NCBI RefSeq assembly: GCF_042186555.1
Contig: NC_133333.1
Coordinates: 65,844,555 to 65,908,554, forward strand
Direction of reading: 5' to 3'
From: Aquarana catesbeiana
Lineage: Eukaryota; Chordata; Amphibia; Anura; Ranidae
DNA: 64,000 nucleotides
In this document: piece after piece, positions 11,279 to 20,599 of the stretch
How the letters are laid out: every line of letters begins with the position of its first letter
Position numbering within the stretch: the stretch's first letter is position 1
Translations under genes and position numbers: made by a program
Notes under the pieces: generated by a model
The model's database searches: none
What the model saw: the letters and a program-made list of their open reading frames with translations, nothing else
Told to the model about the DNA's origin: nothing

Positions 11279-11480
11279 AGGAACAGGGAGGAGAGAGGGG
11301 AAGGAGAAGGAGGGGGGAAGGAAAGGGGGGGTGGACAGGGGGAGAAAGGAGGAGGAGGGAAAAAAACAAAAACAATGAAGAGGAGGAGGTAGAGGAAAGT
11401 AAGGGAGGGGAGGGGAAGGGAGGGAGGAGACGGGGGGGGGGAAGGCGAGAAAAAGCAAGGGAGAAAGGGGAAGAAGTAGG
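11279..11480. repeat. G/A-rich tract, left arm 3' UTR
   Basis: About 200 bp of purine-rich plus strand just downstream, in element orientation, of the endonuclease stop. It is the inverse of the C/T-rich tract at 16828-17010. Confidence 0.8.
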
Positions 11481-11500
11481 GAGGAAGGGGCACAGAGACC

Positions 11501-12208
11501 TCACAGAGATGCCTTGTATGAAACTGACTCATTGAGGCCAGGGGGGATAGTGGCGTTGAGTCGCTCGATCCAAAGGGATTCCCTTTGGAGTATCGAGCGA
11601 TCCCAATCGCCACCCCTAGGGTTAGGTTGAACTACCTCCAGTACCAGAAACTTGACGACGGAGTTGTCAAATCTGTGGTACAGGCCAATGTGTCGGCCGA
11701 TAGTGGTTAATTTCCCATTTTCCGAATCATACAAATGGTCACCAATTCTTTGTCTCAATTCCCGGATCGTTTTGCCTACATAAAATGCTTTACATATGCA
11801 ATTCATTAGGTAAATCACCCCTTTTGTGCCGCAATTGGCGAAGGTACGTGGAACCAGGGTCTCCCCATTGGGTAGAGCAAAATATCTACCTTCGTGGACC
11901 CACGGGCACCGGGGACAATCCCCGCATTTGAATGTGCCGTTGGGTCCAATCCTCGAAGGTTTAGTAGGGGTATAATGACTAGAAGTCAATTGATCCCGTA
12001 ACGACCGAGCCCTACAAAAGACAACTTCCGGGGTGGGTCGAATATACTTGGCCAGCGTGTGATGCTCAGCCAAAGGGTGCCAATTTTTGGTTAGGATGTT
12101 ACGGAGTAGGCTATGATGTGCAGAGTAGGTCGTAATGAATCTTACGGTATCTTTTAAAGGGGAAGGTTCCCTACATTTAAAGAGTAGGGAGGTCAGAGAG
12201 CGTGACAT
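11501..12208 (-). CDS. GIY-YIG endonuclease domain of Penelope-like element, left arm, intact frame
   Basis: An uninterrupted 235-codon frame holds a Cys-rich linker (FKCGDCPRCPW), then GVIYLMNCICKAFYVGKT, the GIY-YIG core, then RQRIGDH, a HxxLYH segment and a C-terminal catalytic-Glu region (ESLWIERLNA). In this family the domain nicks target DNA to prime reverse transcription. It lies downstream of RT in the same frame across one TAG codon. The corresponding domain in the right arm has two single-base deletions, so this is the better preserved copy. Expression without RT is unproven. Confidence 0.82.
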   Translation of the reverse strand: MSRSLTSLLFKCREPSPLKDTVRFITTYSAHHSLLRNILTKNWHPLAEHHTLAKYIRPTPEVVFCRARSLRDQLTSSHYTPTKPSRIGPNGTFKCGDCPRCPWVHEGRYFALPNGETLVPRTFANCGTKGVIYLMNCICKAFYVGKTIRELRQRIGDHLYDSENGKLTTIGRHIGLYHRFDNSVVKFLVLEVVQPNPRGGDWDRSILQRESLWIERLNATIPPGLNESVSYKASL

Positions 12209-12283
12209 GGCCTTATTGTATGCTTTGCGTAAGTTTGTAGGGGAATAACCACGTAGTAATAGGCGTTCACGTAGTGCCCTGGC

Positions 12284-13140
12284 CTAAAGTTTAAAGTCGC
12301 TGTCTCGTGTACAATTTCTACGTAAATGCAGGTACTGAGCATATGGTATTCTCCGCACCAAAGAGCTCGAGTGTGCGCTGGTAGCGAACAGAAGAGTGTT
12401 GCCAGCAGTTGGCTTTCTGTAGAGGTCAGTACCCAATGTTCCGTCCGGTTGCTTAATGATCTTCAAATCTAAAAAGGAGATCTGCTCTGCATCGATCTTA
12501 AACGTAAATTTTAAGTTTAAATCGTTGATGTCAAGTTCACGGAGAAATTGTAATAATTTATCTCTGGGACCCGTCCACACCAGTAATAGGTCATCAATAA
12601 AACGATACCATAAAAGGATATCGTTTAAAAATTCTGAATATTGGTCATGAGCATGAATGTGCCTCTCCCAGCCGCCTAGATATAGGTTTGCATAAGCTGG
12701 GGCACACGACGTCCCCATTGCAACTCCCTGTATTTGCAAAAACAATTGGTTATTAAATGTAAAGTAATTTTTCGTTAATATGAAATACAACAATGCAAGT
12801 ACAAACTGGTTTAAGGGCCATGTAGTTGTGTCCTGTTCAAACAAGAAGGAACCAGCCGTTCGTACGCCCTGCTCATGGGGGATACTTGAGTACAAGGCCT
12901 CAATATCAACAGCCACGAGCAGGGCGTCCGGAGGGATCTGGGTTCCCTCAAGGCGTTGCAATAGGTCCGTGGTGTCTCTAATATAGGACGGGAGGCTGCG
13001 GACATGAGGCATCAAAAATGCGTCAACAAATTTACTGGCATTATCAGTTAGCGAGCCTATCCCCGAAACTATAGGTCTTCCTGGAGGGGTTTGCACATTC
13101 TTGTGGGTCTTGGGTAAAGAATAAAAGGTGGGGATGCGGG
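12284..13140 (-). pseudogene. Penelope reverse transcriptase, left arm (N-terminally truncated)
   Basis: The frame runs from IPTFYSLPKTHKN through PGRPIVSGIGSLTDN, the VAVDIEALYSSIPHEQG motif A, GVAMGTSCAPAYANLYLG, and FIDDLLLVW carrying the catalytic Asp pair, to ISFLDLKI and LYRKPTAGN. Upstream of about 13140 it fuses in frame to pseudo-LTR sequence, so the RT N-terminus is missing. A TAG at 12284-12286 separates it from the endonuclease in the same frame; the other arm has the same stop. Confidence 0.87.
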
Positions 13141-13445
13141 GGGGGGTGGAGACGCTGGCTGACAGTAGCAGCAACTGCGGCCACCGCCCTACCCTCCCTT
13201 TTTTCCTTGATCTTGACATGTTGGGATGATGGTACTGTACTTTTTGAAACCTCTTTGGTAATATAGGCCTCCTTTTGTAGTATACACAGGGTGGATAATA
13301 CACCCACTTTTGTTGTGTATCCTTGGGTGGACAGCAACACCTATCGATACGCTTTTTGTTTTTAGAGCCTCTATATGATTTTTCTTTATTGTGTTTACCT
13401 GTTTGTAATTTCCATACCCCCTGTCACCACAGCTTAATCTAGGGG

Positions 13446-14474
13446 TTGTCTGTCGCAGTTAGTTACAACATGGATGTTTTAGGCACGGATTGGATGGGCT
13501 TTATGTCCAACCTTAAAACTGCATGCTTAAATGAACACAAAACTGAAGATGACATCCAAATGTTTTTTGCCCGAATGTCGAAACTTCTTAAACGTAAGTC
13601 ACACTTACATTGGCATATTGAATACTTCAAACTATATGTCAGTGAGAAAATCTGCCTTCTTGGTTTAAGGGGCCAGATATTTCCCATTCTAAAAGATCCT
13701 TCAGTTGACTTCAAGAAAGCATGGGAAGACATACTGACGAAGAATAGCCTTGAACTAATAGGACTTCTTATTACTCAGTATACTTACGATATGACCCTCC
13801 TCGATAGTGACATTGAGCGACTCAATACAGAGTACTCTTATTTGACGGACAATACAACTTTTAAAAATAAATGGAAAGAGCTCAGAGAACGCTTGGAAAG
13901 TATGAATAAGGACATTATTGTTAAGAAACAAATCAAGTTTGGGAAGGACAAATCAGCCTTCGCTGAGGGCCTGGCCTACCGTTGGCCCGGTAGGAGCCAG
14001 GGTAGACAAGGCCCTCCTCGGACTAATAATAACAGAAATTTCACTACGGATATTGAATCTGACTCTTCTCTCTCTTCTACTATGTCTTCCTTAGGCACCA
14101 CCCAACCGAATGCTTCCTCTGCACTTAATTCTTCACGTAAGAGACTTCGTTTTGGAGGTAGCACTCCACCAACGAACTCCAAAAAAGATAAGAAAGGCCC
14201 GAAAGGCCCGAGATCTACACATGCACCCCCAACACAAACCCAACATGATACCAGCGCCCCCCTAGAAGGGGCAGTTGGTCACTCTACACTACATGGTACG
14301 ATTCCCAAAATCTTAAACTCAGCTTTAATGACAAATAAATATACTAAAATTAATGAGGATGCTATTTTTTTAGATCTGAAGAAGCAACAGAGCAATCTAG
14401 ACGCTTACGTCTTGAAACCCTCACTACCCCAACAGAACCCTCCCCCTCACGCCACACCAACCTCAATGTCATAA
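13446..14474 (+). CDS. N-terminal protein region of Penelope-like element, function unknown
   Basis: An open frame of about 342 codons upstream of the RT. The first half is predicted mixed helical (LHWHIEYFKLYVSEKICLL, then DIERLNTEYSYL and KWKELRERLESMNKDI). The second half is low-complexity and basic, with SSRKRLRFGG and KKDKKGPKGP, consistent with nucleic-acid or nuclear targeting. A conserved NVINLTPYTL motif, typical just before Penelope RTs, follows in another frame at 14466, so this may be the front of a single broken polyprotein rather than a separate ORF. The ATG is uncertain: MSVAV at 13446 or MDVLG at 13470. Confidence 0.6.
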   Translation: MSVAVSYNMDVLGTDWMGFMSNLKTACLNEHKTEDDIQMFFARMSKLLKRKSHLHWHIEYFKLYVSEKICLLGLRGQIFPILKDPSVDFKKAWEDILTKNSLELIGLLITQYTYDMTLLDSDIERLNTEYSYLTDNTTFKNKWKELRERLESMNKDIIVKKQIKFGKDKSAFAEGLAYRWPGRSQGRQGPPRTNNNRNFTTDIESDSSLSSTMSSLGTTQPNASSALNSSRKRLRFGGSTPPTNSKKDKKGPKGPRSTHAPPTQTQHDTSAPLEGAVGHSTLHGTIPKILNSALMTNKYTKINEDAIFLDLKKQQSNLDAYVLKPSLPQQNPPPHATPTSMS

Positions 14475-14487
14475 ACCTCACCCCTTA

Positions 14488-16009
14488 TACACTCATAAGG
14501 ATCGCGTTAATCTCGGCCTGAAGCGTGAGCTCGCGGAGCGGACCAAAGGCTTCTCTATGGAGGAGTTTAGGGCGCTCCACGACCTCATGCTCCTGTTCGA
14601 TGAGGGTGACACCGGGGACCCTGTGCTGTCGCAAGACCATGGACCACCTGGTGACATCCCCTTATTTGACCCCTCAACAGGGATGCCCCCCCGCTGCACC
14701 TCCCTTACCTAATACGTCTGGCCCAATTGTTGCTCCCAAACAAATATCATTGCCCAAGTCTTTCCGTTTACGATCACGTAGGTTTCCTGATCTTAATACC
14801 TGCCCGGAGATATGGGCCTTCCTCCAAGCAACAATCAGTGACCTCAAGAAACAGAAATGGCCTGATTTCCCTTCGAACCTCGATCCAAGTCAAACTCGAG
14901 CTCTCCGATCTTTACAGCGACGCTCAGATGTCGTTATAAAACAATCGGACAAGGGTGAGAATATTGTCCTCATGACAAACCACCAATATCAATTAATGTG
15001 CCTTGCCATCCTCAACAACAAGAATTGGTATAAACACATTACTCAAGCCCATGTATCCTCTTTTGCACAGGAACTCCAGGCTCTTTGCACTGGGGCCTAC
15101 ATTACAGGCCTCATTGACAAAGACACCTTAGAGTTCCTGGTCCCCAAATTTCCCCGCATCCCCACCTTTTATTCTTTACCCAAGACCCACAAGAATGTGC
15201 AAACCCCTCCAGGAAGACCTATAGTTTCGGGGATAGGCTCGCTAACTGATAATGCCAGTAAATTTGTTGACGCATTTTTGATGCCTCATGTCCGCAGCCT
15301 CCCGTCCTATATTAGAGACACCAAGGACCTATTGCAACGCCTTGAGGGAACCCAGATCCCTCCGGACGCCCTGCTCGTGGCTGTTGATATTGAGGCCTTG
15401 TACTCAAGTATCCCCCACGAGCAGGGCCTACGGACGGCTGGTTCCTTCTTGTTTGAACAGGACACAACTACATGGCCCTTAAACCAGTTTGTACTTACAT
15501 TGTTGTATTTCATATTAACGAAAAATTACTTTACATTTAATAACCAATTGTTTTTGCAAATACAGGGAGTTGCAATGGGGACGTCGTGTGCCCCAGCTTA
15601 TGCAAACCTATATCTAGGCAGCTGGGAGAGGCACATTCATGCTCATGACCAAAATTCGGAATTTTTAAACGACATCTTTTTATGGTATCGTTTTATTGAT
15701 GACCTATTACTGGTGTGGACGGGTCCCAGAGATAAATTATTACAATTTCTCCGTGAACTTGACATCAACGATTTAAACTTAAAATTTACGTTTAAGATCG
15801 ATGCAGAGCAGATCTCCTTTTTAGATTTGAAGATCATTAAGCAACCGGACGGAACATTGGGTACTGACCTCTACAGAAAGCCAACTGCTGGCAACACTCT
15901 TCTGTTCGCTACCAGCGCACACCCGAGCTCTTTGGTGCGGAGCATACCATATGCTCAGTACCTGCATTTACGTAGAAATTGTACACGAGACAGCGACTTT
16001 AAACTTTAG
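14488..16009 (+). pseudogene. Penelope reverse transcriptase, right arm
   Basis: The frame shifts near 14690. It then carries FRLRSRRFPDL, DVVIKQSDKGENIVLM, RIPTFYSLPKTHKN, VAVDIEALYSSIPH, GVAMGTSCAPAYANL, FIDDLLLVW (Asp pair about 15697-15702) and ISFLDLKII. A TAG at 16007-16009 ends it, while the same frame continues into the endonuclease. The segment 14488-14690 (KRELAERTKGFSMEEF) is in another frame. The RT core itself is intact. Confidence 0.87.
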
Positions 16010-16790
16010 GCCAGGGCACTACGTGAACGCCTATTACTACGTGGTTATTCCCCTACAAACTTACGCAAAGCATACAATAAGGCCATGTCACGCTCTCTGA
16101 CCTCCCTACTCTTTAAATGTAGGGAACCTTCCCCTTTAAAAGATACCGTAAGATTCATTACGACCTACTCTGCACATCATAGCCTACTCCGTAACATCCT
16201 AACCAAAAATTGGCACCTTTTGGCTGAGCATCACACGCTGGCCAAGTATATTCGACCCACCCCGGAAGTTGTCTTTCGTAGGGCTCGGTCGTTACGGGAT
16301 CAATTGACTTCTAGTCATTATACCCCTACTAAACCTTCGAGGATTGGACCCAACGGCACATTTAAATGCGGGGATTGTCCCCGTGCCCGTGGGTCCACGA
16401 AGGTAGATATTTTGTTCTACCCAATGGGGAGACCCTGGTTCCACGTACCTTCGCCAATTGCGGCACAAAAGGGGTGATTTACCTAATGAATTGCATATGT
16501 AAAGCATTTTATGTAGGCAAAACGATCCGGGAATTGAGACAAAGAATTGGTGACCATTTTATAATTCGGAAAATGGGAAATTAACCACTATCGGCCGACA
16601 CATTAGCCTGTACCACAGATTTGACAACTCCGTCGTCAAGTTTCTGGTACTGGAGGTAGTTCAACCCAACCCTAGGGGTGGCGATTGGGATCGCTCGATA
16701 CTCCAAAGGGAATCCCTTTGGATCAAGCGACTCAACGCCACTATCCCCCCTGGCCTCAATGAGTCAGTTTCATACAAGGCATTTCTGTGA
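16010..16790 (+). pseudogene. GIY-YIG endonuclease, right arm, two single-base deletions
   Basis: It starts after the in-frame TAG with ALRERLLLRGYSPTNLRKAY, then KYIRPTPEVVF and the Cys-rich FKCGDCPR. Compared with the left arm one G is missing near 16383 and one base near 16560, which splits the GIY-YIG core (GVIYLMNCICKAFYVGKT) from its flanks. The end, with ESLWIKRLNATIPP and the stop at 16788-16790, is otherwise conserved. Confidence 0.85.
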
Positions 16791-16827
16791 GGTCTCTGTG
16801 CCCCTTCCTCCCTACTCCTTCCCCTTT

Positions 16828-17010
16828 CTCCCTTGCTTTTTCTCGCCCCCCCCCGTCTCCTCCCTCCCTTCCCCTCCCCTCCCTTACTTTCCTCTACCTC
16901 CCCCTCTTCATTGTTTTTGTTTTTTTCCCTCCTCCTCCTTTCTCCCCCTGTCCACCCCCCCCCTTTCCTTCCCCCCTCCTTCTCCTTCCCCTCTCTCCTC
17001 CCTGTTCCTT
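16828..17010. repeat. C/T-rich tract, right arm 3' UTR
   Basis: Strong pyrimidine strand with C-runs directly downstream of the endonuclease stop. It is the counterpart of 11279-11480 and has no coding value. Confidence 0.8.
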
Positions 17011-17329
17011 TCCCTATGGGTTTGTTACTGATTTTATTTTAGGATGCCTTAATACACAACATGTTTTTCTGCTTGTGATCACCCTTGATGCTGTTGGGCT
17101 TAATGACATGGGTAATTATCATTAATTGCAATTATATGCTTTTGCCCCCCTTTTTTTGTGTGTTATTATTTGTTATCATGATTGCTTTAAAATTATTGCT
17201 GTAAAAGGACAATCTCCTCCTTTCTAATCAGGATCTTTTGGCAATCGTTGGGTCTTTATTCTCCTCCTTGCGGCGGACGCATGTTTTCCCTGGCAGCCTT
17301 TGTGCTGCTTGTGTCTCTGTGTCCGGGAA

Positions 17330-17475
17330 CTTGCTTCCCCTTGACAGAAGCGCGCGCTTGCGCAGCAGCACATGTCGGTGCACCTGCGCAGTGCGGGCGA
17401 ACAGACCCGGTGACGTCAGGGACCGCCGACCTTGCCGTCCCTGACTTCCGGGTTGGGGAGCTCTTATAGCGGCCA
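17330..17475 (+). promoter_or_regulatory. CpG-rich candidate promoter, right arm
   Basis: It contains TTGCGCAGCAG and CTGCGCAGTGC (NRF1-like), GTGACGTCAG (CRE/ATF) and ACTTCCGGG (ETS-like), followed by cttatagc, all within 150 bp. This combination is typical of CpG-island promoters. It lies upstream of the ribozyme, so transcription from here would cross the cleavage site. This is inference from motifs. Confidence 0.48.
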
Positions 17476-18382
17476 GCAATGGCTGCTGTACGAGCCCGAT
17501 AGCCTCTGGACGCTGAGCCAGCTCTGGATCATTCCACACAAGGTTAGTTTTCCTTCTTCCTCCGTTTGCATGATTGTGGCGTTGCCTGGCGCCCACTGTA
17601 CAACCTTGTATACTCAGAGGTTGTTAGACACTCTACCTATTTCTACATCTATGGCTTTGTAATCTTTAATTCTTAATGCAAGCATCTTTCCAGCTCTGAG
17701 AAGGTTTTACTACATACAGTTAATGTAATTCACTATTTCTTTCCTTACTTAATTCAGTACCCTTTTTTCTTTATATAAGATTGATTTCTATAGCAATTAT
17801 CTGTCCCATTATTTACATCTGCAGAACAACTTTATTGCATTGTGTGTGGTAATCCTTATATATTAATTTTCCCCTCAGCTATAGTGATCTCTTTGTGACG
17901 CATTTACGGCCCCAGGCATACGGGTACATGAAAGTATAACATCCCTCATGGCTTCTTATGATTCCGTTGACCTACGGTCTCTTTAATGGGAAGTTTTATA
18001 TCCAACTCCAGCTCATGCGTCATACAGTATTCCAATTTTAGGTGGTGAGTGCCAGCCCTACTACTGTTAGTGTGCAGTTTTTCCACAATTCTTATAACCC
18101 TCTGCATGGATGGGATTTACTGGGTCTTCTCTTCCCCTTTCCCACAGGTCCCCCCCTTTTCCAACCCCTTCCCCCCTCCCCTTTTCTTCCCCCCCTCCCT
18201 CGGGGGGATTTATATGGGGTCCTGTATGCCCACAGAAATCTCCTGAATGGGTGAGCTTGTCCTTATTTTTTATGTTTTGTATGGAGTGTTCTGATATTTT
18301 GTTAACAACTCTGCTGCAATAATCCTATATGCACATATCCATATGCTTGTATATGTTAAACCTTGTTTATGTCATATTGTAG

Positions 18383-18449
18383 ATATGGTTCTCCTGAAGA
18401 AGCGGTGCCAACCGCGAAACCGGTCGAGAAATAAAGTTGCACACATATT
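18383..18449 (+). ncRNA. Hammerhead-like ribozyme, right arm
   Basis: CTGAAGA at 18394-18400, stem II GCGGT (18402-18406) with loop GCCA and ACCGC (18411-18415), GAAA at 18416-18419, palindromic ACCGGT, and GTC at 18423-18425 with predicted cleavage after 18425. The stem I strands are ttctc and gagaa, plus distal atatg/catat. The only core-region difference from the left arm is in the stem II loop (GCCA versus GCTA). The palindromic stem III implies pairing between two RNAs. It sits upstream of the pseudo-LTR overlap, where a self-cleaving site would define transcript 5' ends. Confidence 0.65.
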
Positions 18450-18765
18450 TGCCATCTAAAATTGTGCGGAATCCACTGGTTCAGACTATGTGGTATTTCT
18501 TTTTTTATGGTTATATGTAGTGTTGTTGTTTTTGTTGTTTACAATTGCAATTATTTGTGATATTGCATTTTTATGAACATTGTTTCTATTAAAAGTGAAT
18601 TTTTATAAAAATATTTTATATTTCTTTCTATTCCATACCTTTATTGTATACCTACACCGAGTACCGGAATAGTCCCCCTTTTTCCCCCTATGGGGGGTGG
18701 AGACGCTGGCTGACAGTAGCAGCAACTGCGGCCACCGCCCTACCCTCCCTTTTTTCCTTGATCTT

Positions 18766-19520
18766 GATAAATGCAACAAGTTTTATACACTGGATTTGGG
18801 GATGCCCTGCCATTCCTCCTTGCAGATCCTCTCCAGTTCTGTCAGGTTGGATGGTAAACGTTGGTGGACAGCCATTTTTAGGTCTCTCCAGAGATGCTTA
18901 ATTGGGTTTAAGTCAAGGCTCTGGCTGGGCCATTCAAGAACAGTCACGGAATTGTTGTGAAGCCACTCCTTCATTATTTTAGCTGTGTGCTTAGGGTCAT
19001 TGTCTTGTTGGAAGGTAAACCTTCGGCCCAGTCTGAGGTCCTGAGCACTCTGGAGAAGGTTTTCGTCCAGGATATCCCTGTACTTGGCTGCATTCATCTT
19101 TCCCTCGATTGCAACCAGTCGTCCTGTCCCTGCAGCTGAAAAACACCCCCACAGCATGATGCTGCCACCACCATGCTTCACTGTTGGGACTGTATTGGAA
19201 AGGTGATGAGCAGTGCCTGGTTTTCTCCACACATACCGCTTAGAATTAAGGCCAAAAAGTTCTATCTTGTTCTAATCAGACCAGAGAATCTTATTTCTCA
19301 CCATCTTGGAGTCCTTCAGGTGTTTTTTAGCAAACTCCATGTGGGCTTTCATGTGTCTTGCACTGAGGAGAGGCTTTCGTCGGGCCACTCTGCCATAAAG
19401 CCCCGACTGGTGGAGGGCTCCAGTGATGGTTGACTTTCTACAACTTTCTCCCATCTCCCGACTGCATCTCTGGAGCTCAGCCACAGTGATCTTTGGGTTC
19501 TTCTTTACCTCTCTCACCAA
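18766..19520 (-). pseudogene. Tc1 transposase, N-terminal and catalytic part
   Basis: Minus-strand reading gives an HTH-type segment (ITVAELQRCSREMGE, about 19450), then WSD with the first catalytic Asp, then GGGSIMLWGCFSA, QQDNDPKHTA with the second Asp, and SLDLNPIKHLW. The expected Glu of the DD34E triad is Lys (codon 18897-18899). A stop replaces the residue after the first Asp (19272-19274). The C-terminal end lies across the Penelope insert at 8995-9062. The cut-and-paste enzyme is clearly inactive. Upstream sequence to about 19790 is too decayed to fix the start. Confidence 0.9.
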
Positions 19521-19904
19521 GGCTCTTCTCCCCGATAGCTCAGTTTGGCCGGACAGCCAGCTCTAGGAAGGGTTCTGGTCGTCCCAAACATCTTCCATTT
19601 AAGGATTATGAAGGCCACTTAGGAACCTTAAGTGCAGCAGAAATCTTTGGAACCTTGGCCAGATCTATGCCTTGCCACAATTCTGTCTATGAGCTCTCTC
19701 CAGGCAGTTCCTTTAACCTCATGATTCTCATTTGCTCTGACATGCACTGTGAGCTGTAAGGTCTTATATAGACAGATGTGTGGCTTTCCTAATCAAGTCC
19801 AATCAGTATAATCAAACACAGCTGGACTCAAATGAAGGTGTAGAACCATCTCAAGGATGATCAGAAGAAATGCACAGCACCTGAGTTAGATATATGAGTG
19901 TCAC

Positions 19905-20121
19905 AGCAAAGGGTCTGAATACTTAGGACCATGTGATATTTCAGTTTTTCTTTGTTAATAAATCTACAAAAATGTCAACAATTCTGTGTTTTTCTGTCAA
20001 TATGGGGTGCTGTGTGTACATTAACGAGGAAAAAAATGAACTTAAATGATTTTAGCAAATGGCTGCAATATAACAAAGACTGAAAAATTTAAGGGGGTCT
20101 GAATACTTTCCGTCCCTACTG
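19905..20121. repeat. Tc1 right terminal inverted repeat
   Basis: Reverse complement of the left arm with scattered substitutions. It ends ..TACTTTCCGTCCCTACTG just before TA. The final 20 bp are duplicated at 26154-26173. Confidence 0.85.
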
Positions 20122-20181
20122 TATATGTAAAGCGCTGCGTAAATTGACGGCGCTATATAAGTACCTGAAATAATAATATAT
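20102..20181. repeat. 80-bp direct repeat flanking the Ngaro-like element, left copy
   Basis: The last 20 bp of Tc1, the TA and the SINE tail. It is identical to 26154-26233 except for one base (gcgctgcgt versus gcgctgcgc). The copy on this side is continuous with the original Tc1 and SINE, so it is the ancestral location. Confidence 0.88.
20124..20181 (+). repeat. SINE 3' tail (continuation of 8549-8778)
   Basis: The tail (atgtaaagcgctgcg, ggcgctatataagtacc, then aataataata) completes the SINE interrupted by Tc1. The same tail with the adjacent Tc1 end reappears at 26154-26233. The LINE-like conserved tail suggests mobilisation by a partner LINE; the partner is not identified. Confidence 0.7.
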
Positions 20182-20283
20182 GTAGGAAGGCCAGTATGGT
20201 GGCCTGAATTTATGGGAGGAGCCCGGGGGGGTATTTAAGCAGCCCGCTCACCTGTGGTGCTTGTCGGTTTCCTGTGCGCGATA
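20182..20283 (+). repeat. Ngaro-like A1 repeat with TATA-like promoter
   Basis: It begins GTAGGAAGGCCAGTATGG and contains GGGGGGGTATTTAAGCAGCC, a TATA-like box. It matches A2 (25824-25918) except for a 7-bp segment and a few substitutions, and diverges after gtgcgcgata. Transcription probably starts near its end. Confidence 0.75.
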
Positions 20284-20599
20284 TACGTCACTAGGCCGAC
20301 TATTCGTATACCAGCGTCCGCAAGTTCTTATCGTGCAAAGTTCCCGCATTCGCAATTTCCCTGCTCGAGAGTTTCGAAGCCCGTGTTTACCGATTCGTAC
20401 GTTCGTACCACGCGTCTGGCTTGGCTGTCGCAGGTAGGGTCCCGTCGGACTTTTGTTTTTACGCATTATAGATATCATGTGACTAAACCGTGATATCAAA
20501 CTTACGAATCACTCGCAATTTTCACAAACGTACCGCAATGTATATCACTCGTACTATCGTTATGTTACCATTTCGCGTTATCTGAGAAACCACCGCGAC

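Larger units (their letters stand above)
9063..13140 (-). mobile_element. Penelope dimer, left arm (5' truncated, minus strand)
   Basis: On the minus strand this arm starts inside the RT at the IPTFYSLPKTHK motif. It continues through the rest of RT, the GIY-YIG endonuclease, a C/T-rich 3' UTR, a CpG-rich segment, a hammerhead-like ribozyme, and about 130 bp of 5' sequence as a pseudo-LTR overlap. It is closely similar to the right arm, with small indels and a much longer purine tract at 9950-10192. Confidence 0.88.
9063..18765. mobile_element. Penelope-like element, inverted dimer insertion
   Basis: The 9703-bp insert is flanked by identical 14-bp duplications GATAAATGCAACAA (9049-9062 and 18766-18779). 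It consists of a minus-strand copy truncated inside the RT (9063 to about 13140) joined head-to-head to a plus-strand copy (about 13141-18765). A single duplication around the pair indicates one integration event. Both arms end inside the element's own 5' region, i.e. they carry pseudo-LTR-like overlaps of about 130 bp (left) and 76 bp (right). Such composite, partly inverted structures are known for Penelope-like elements. Confidence 0.9.
13141..18765 (+). mobile_element. Penelope dimer, right arm (plus strand)
   Basis: This arm begins with the same sequence (ggtggagacgctggctgac) that ends both arms, i.e. it starts inside a pseudo-LTR. It then carries an N-terminal protein region, RT, GIY-YIG endonuclease, C/T-rich 3' UTR, CpG-rich segment, hammerhead-like ribozyme and a 76-bp overlap at 18690-18765. 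The junction with the left arm falls in a G-run near 13134-13146, so it could rest on microhomology. Confidence 0.88.
8779..20121 (-). mobile_element. Tc1/mariner transposon, split by a 9.7-kb Penelope insert
   Basis: The ends read CAGTGGGGACGG (8779) and its near complement (20110-20121), each next to a TA dinucleotide (8777-8778, 20122-20123), the Tc1 target site. Terminal inverted repeats are long, about 217 bp each (8779-8995 and 19905-20121). Removing the inserted 9063-18765 and one target-duplication copy leaves about 1.63 kb, the usual Tc1 size. The transposase is on the minus strand. The two TIRs differ at scattered positions, so the copy is not recent. Confidence 0.92.
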
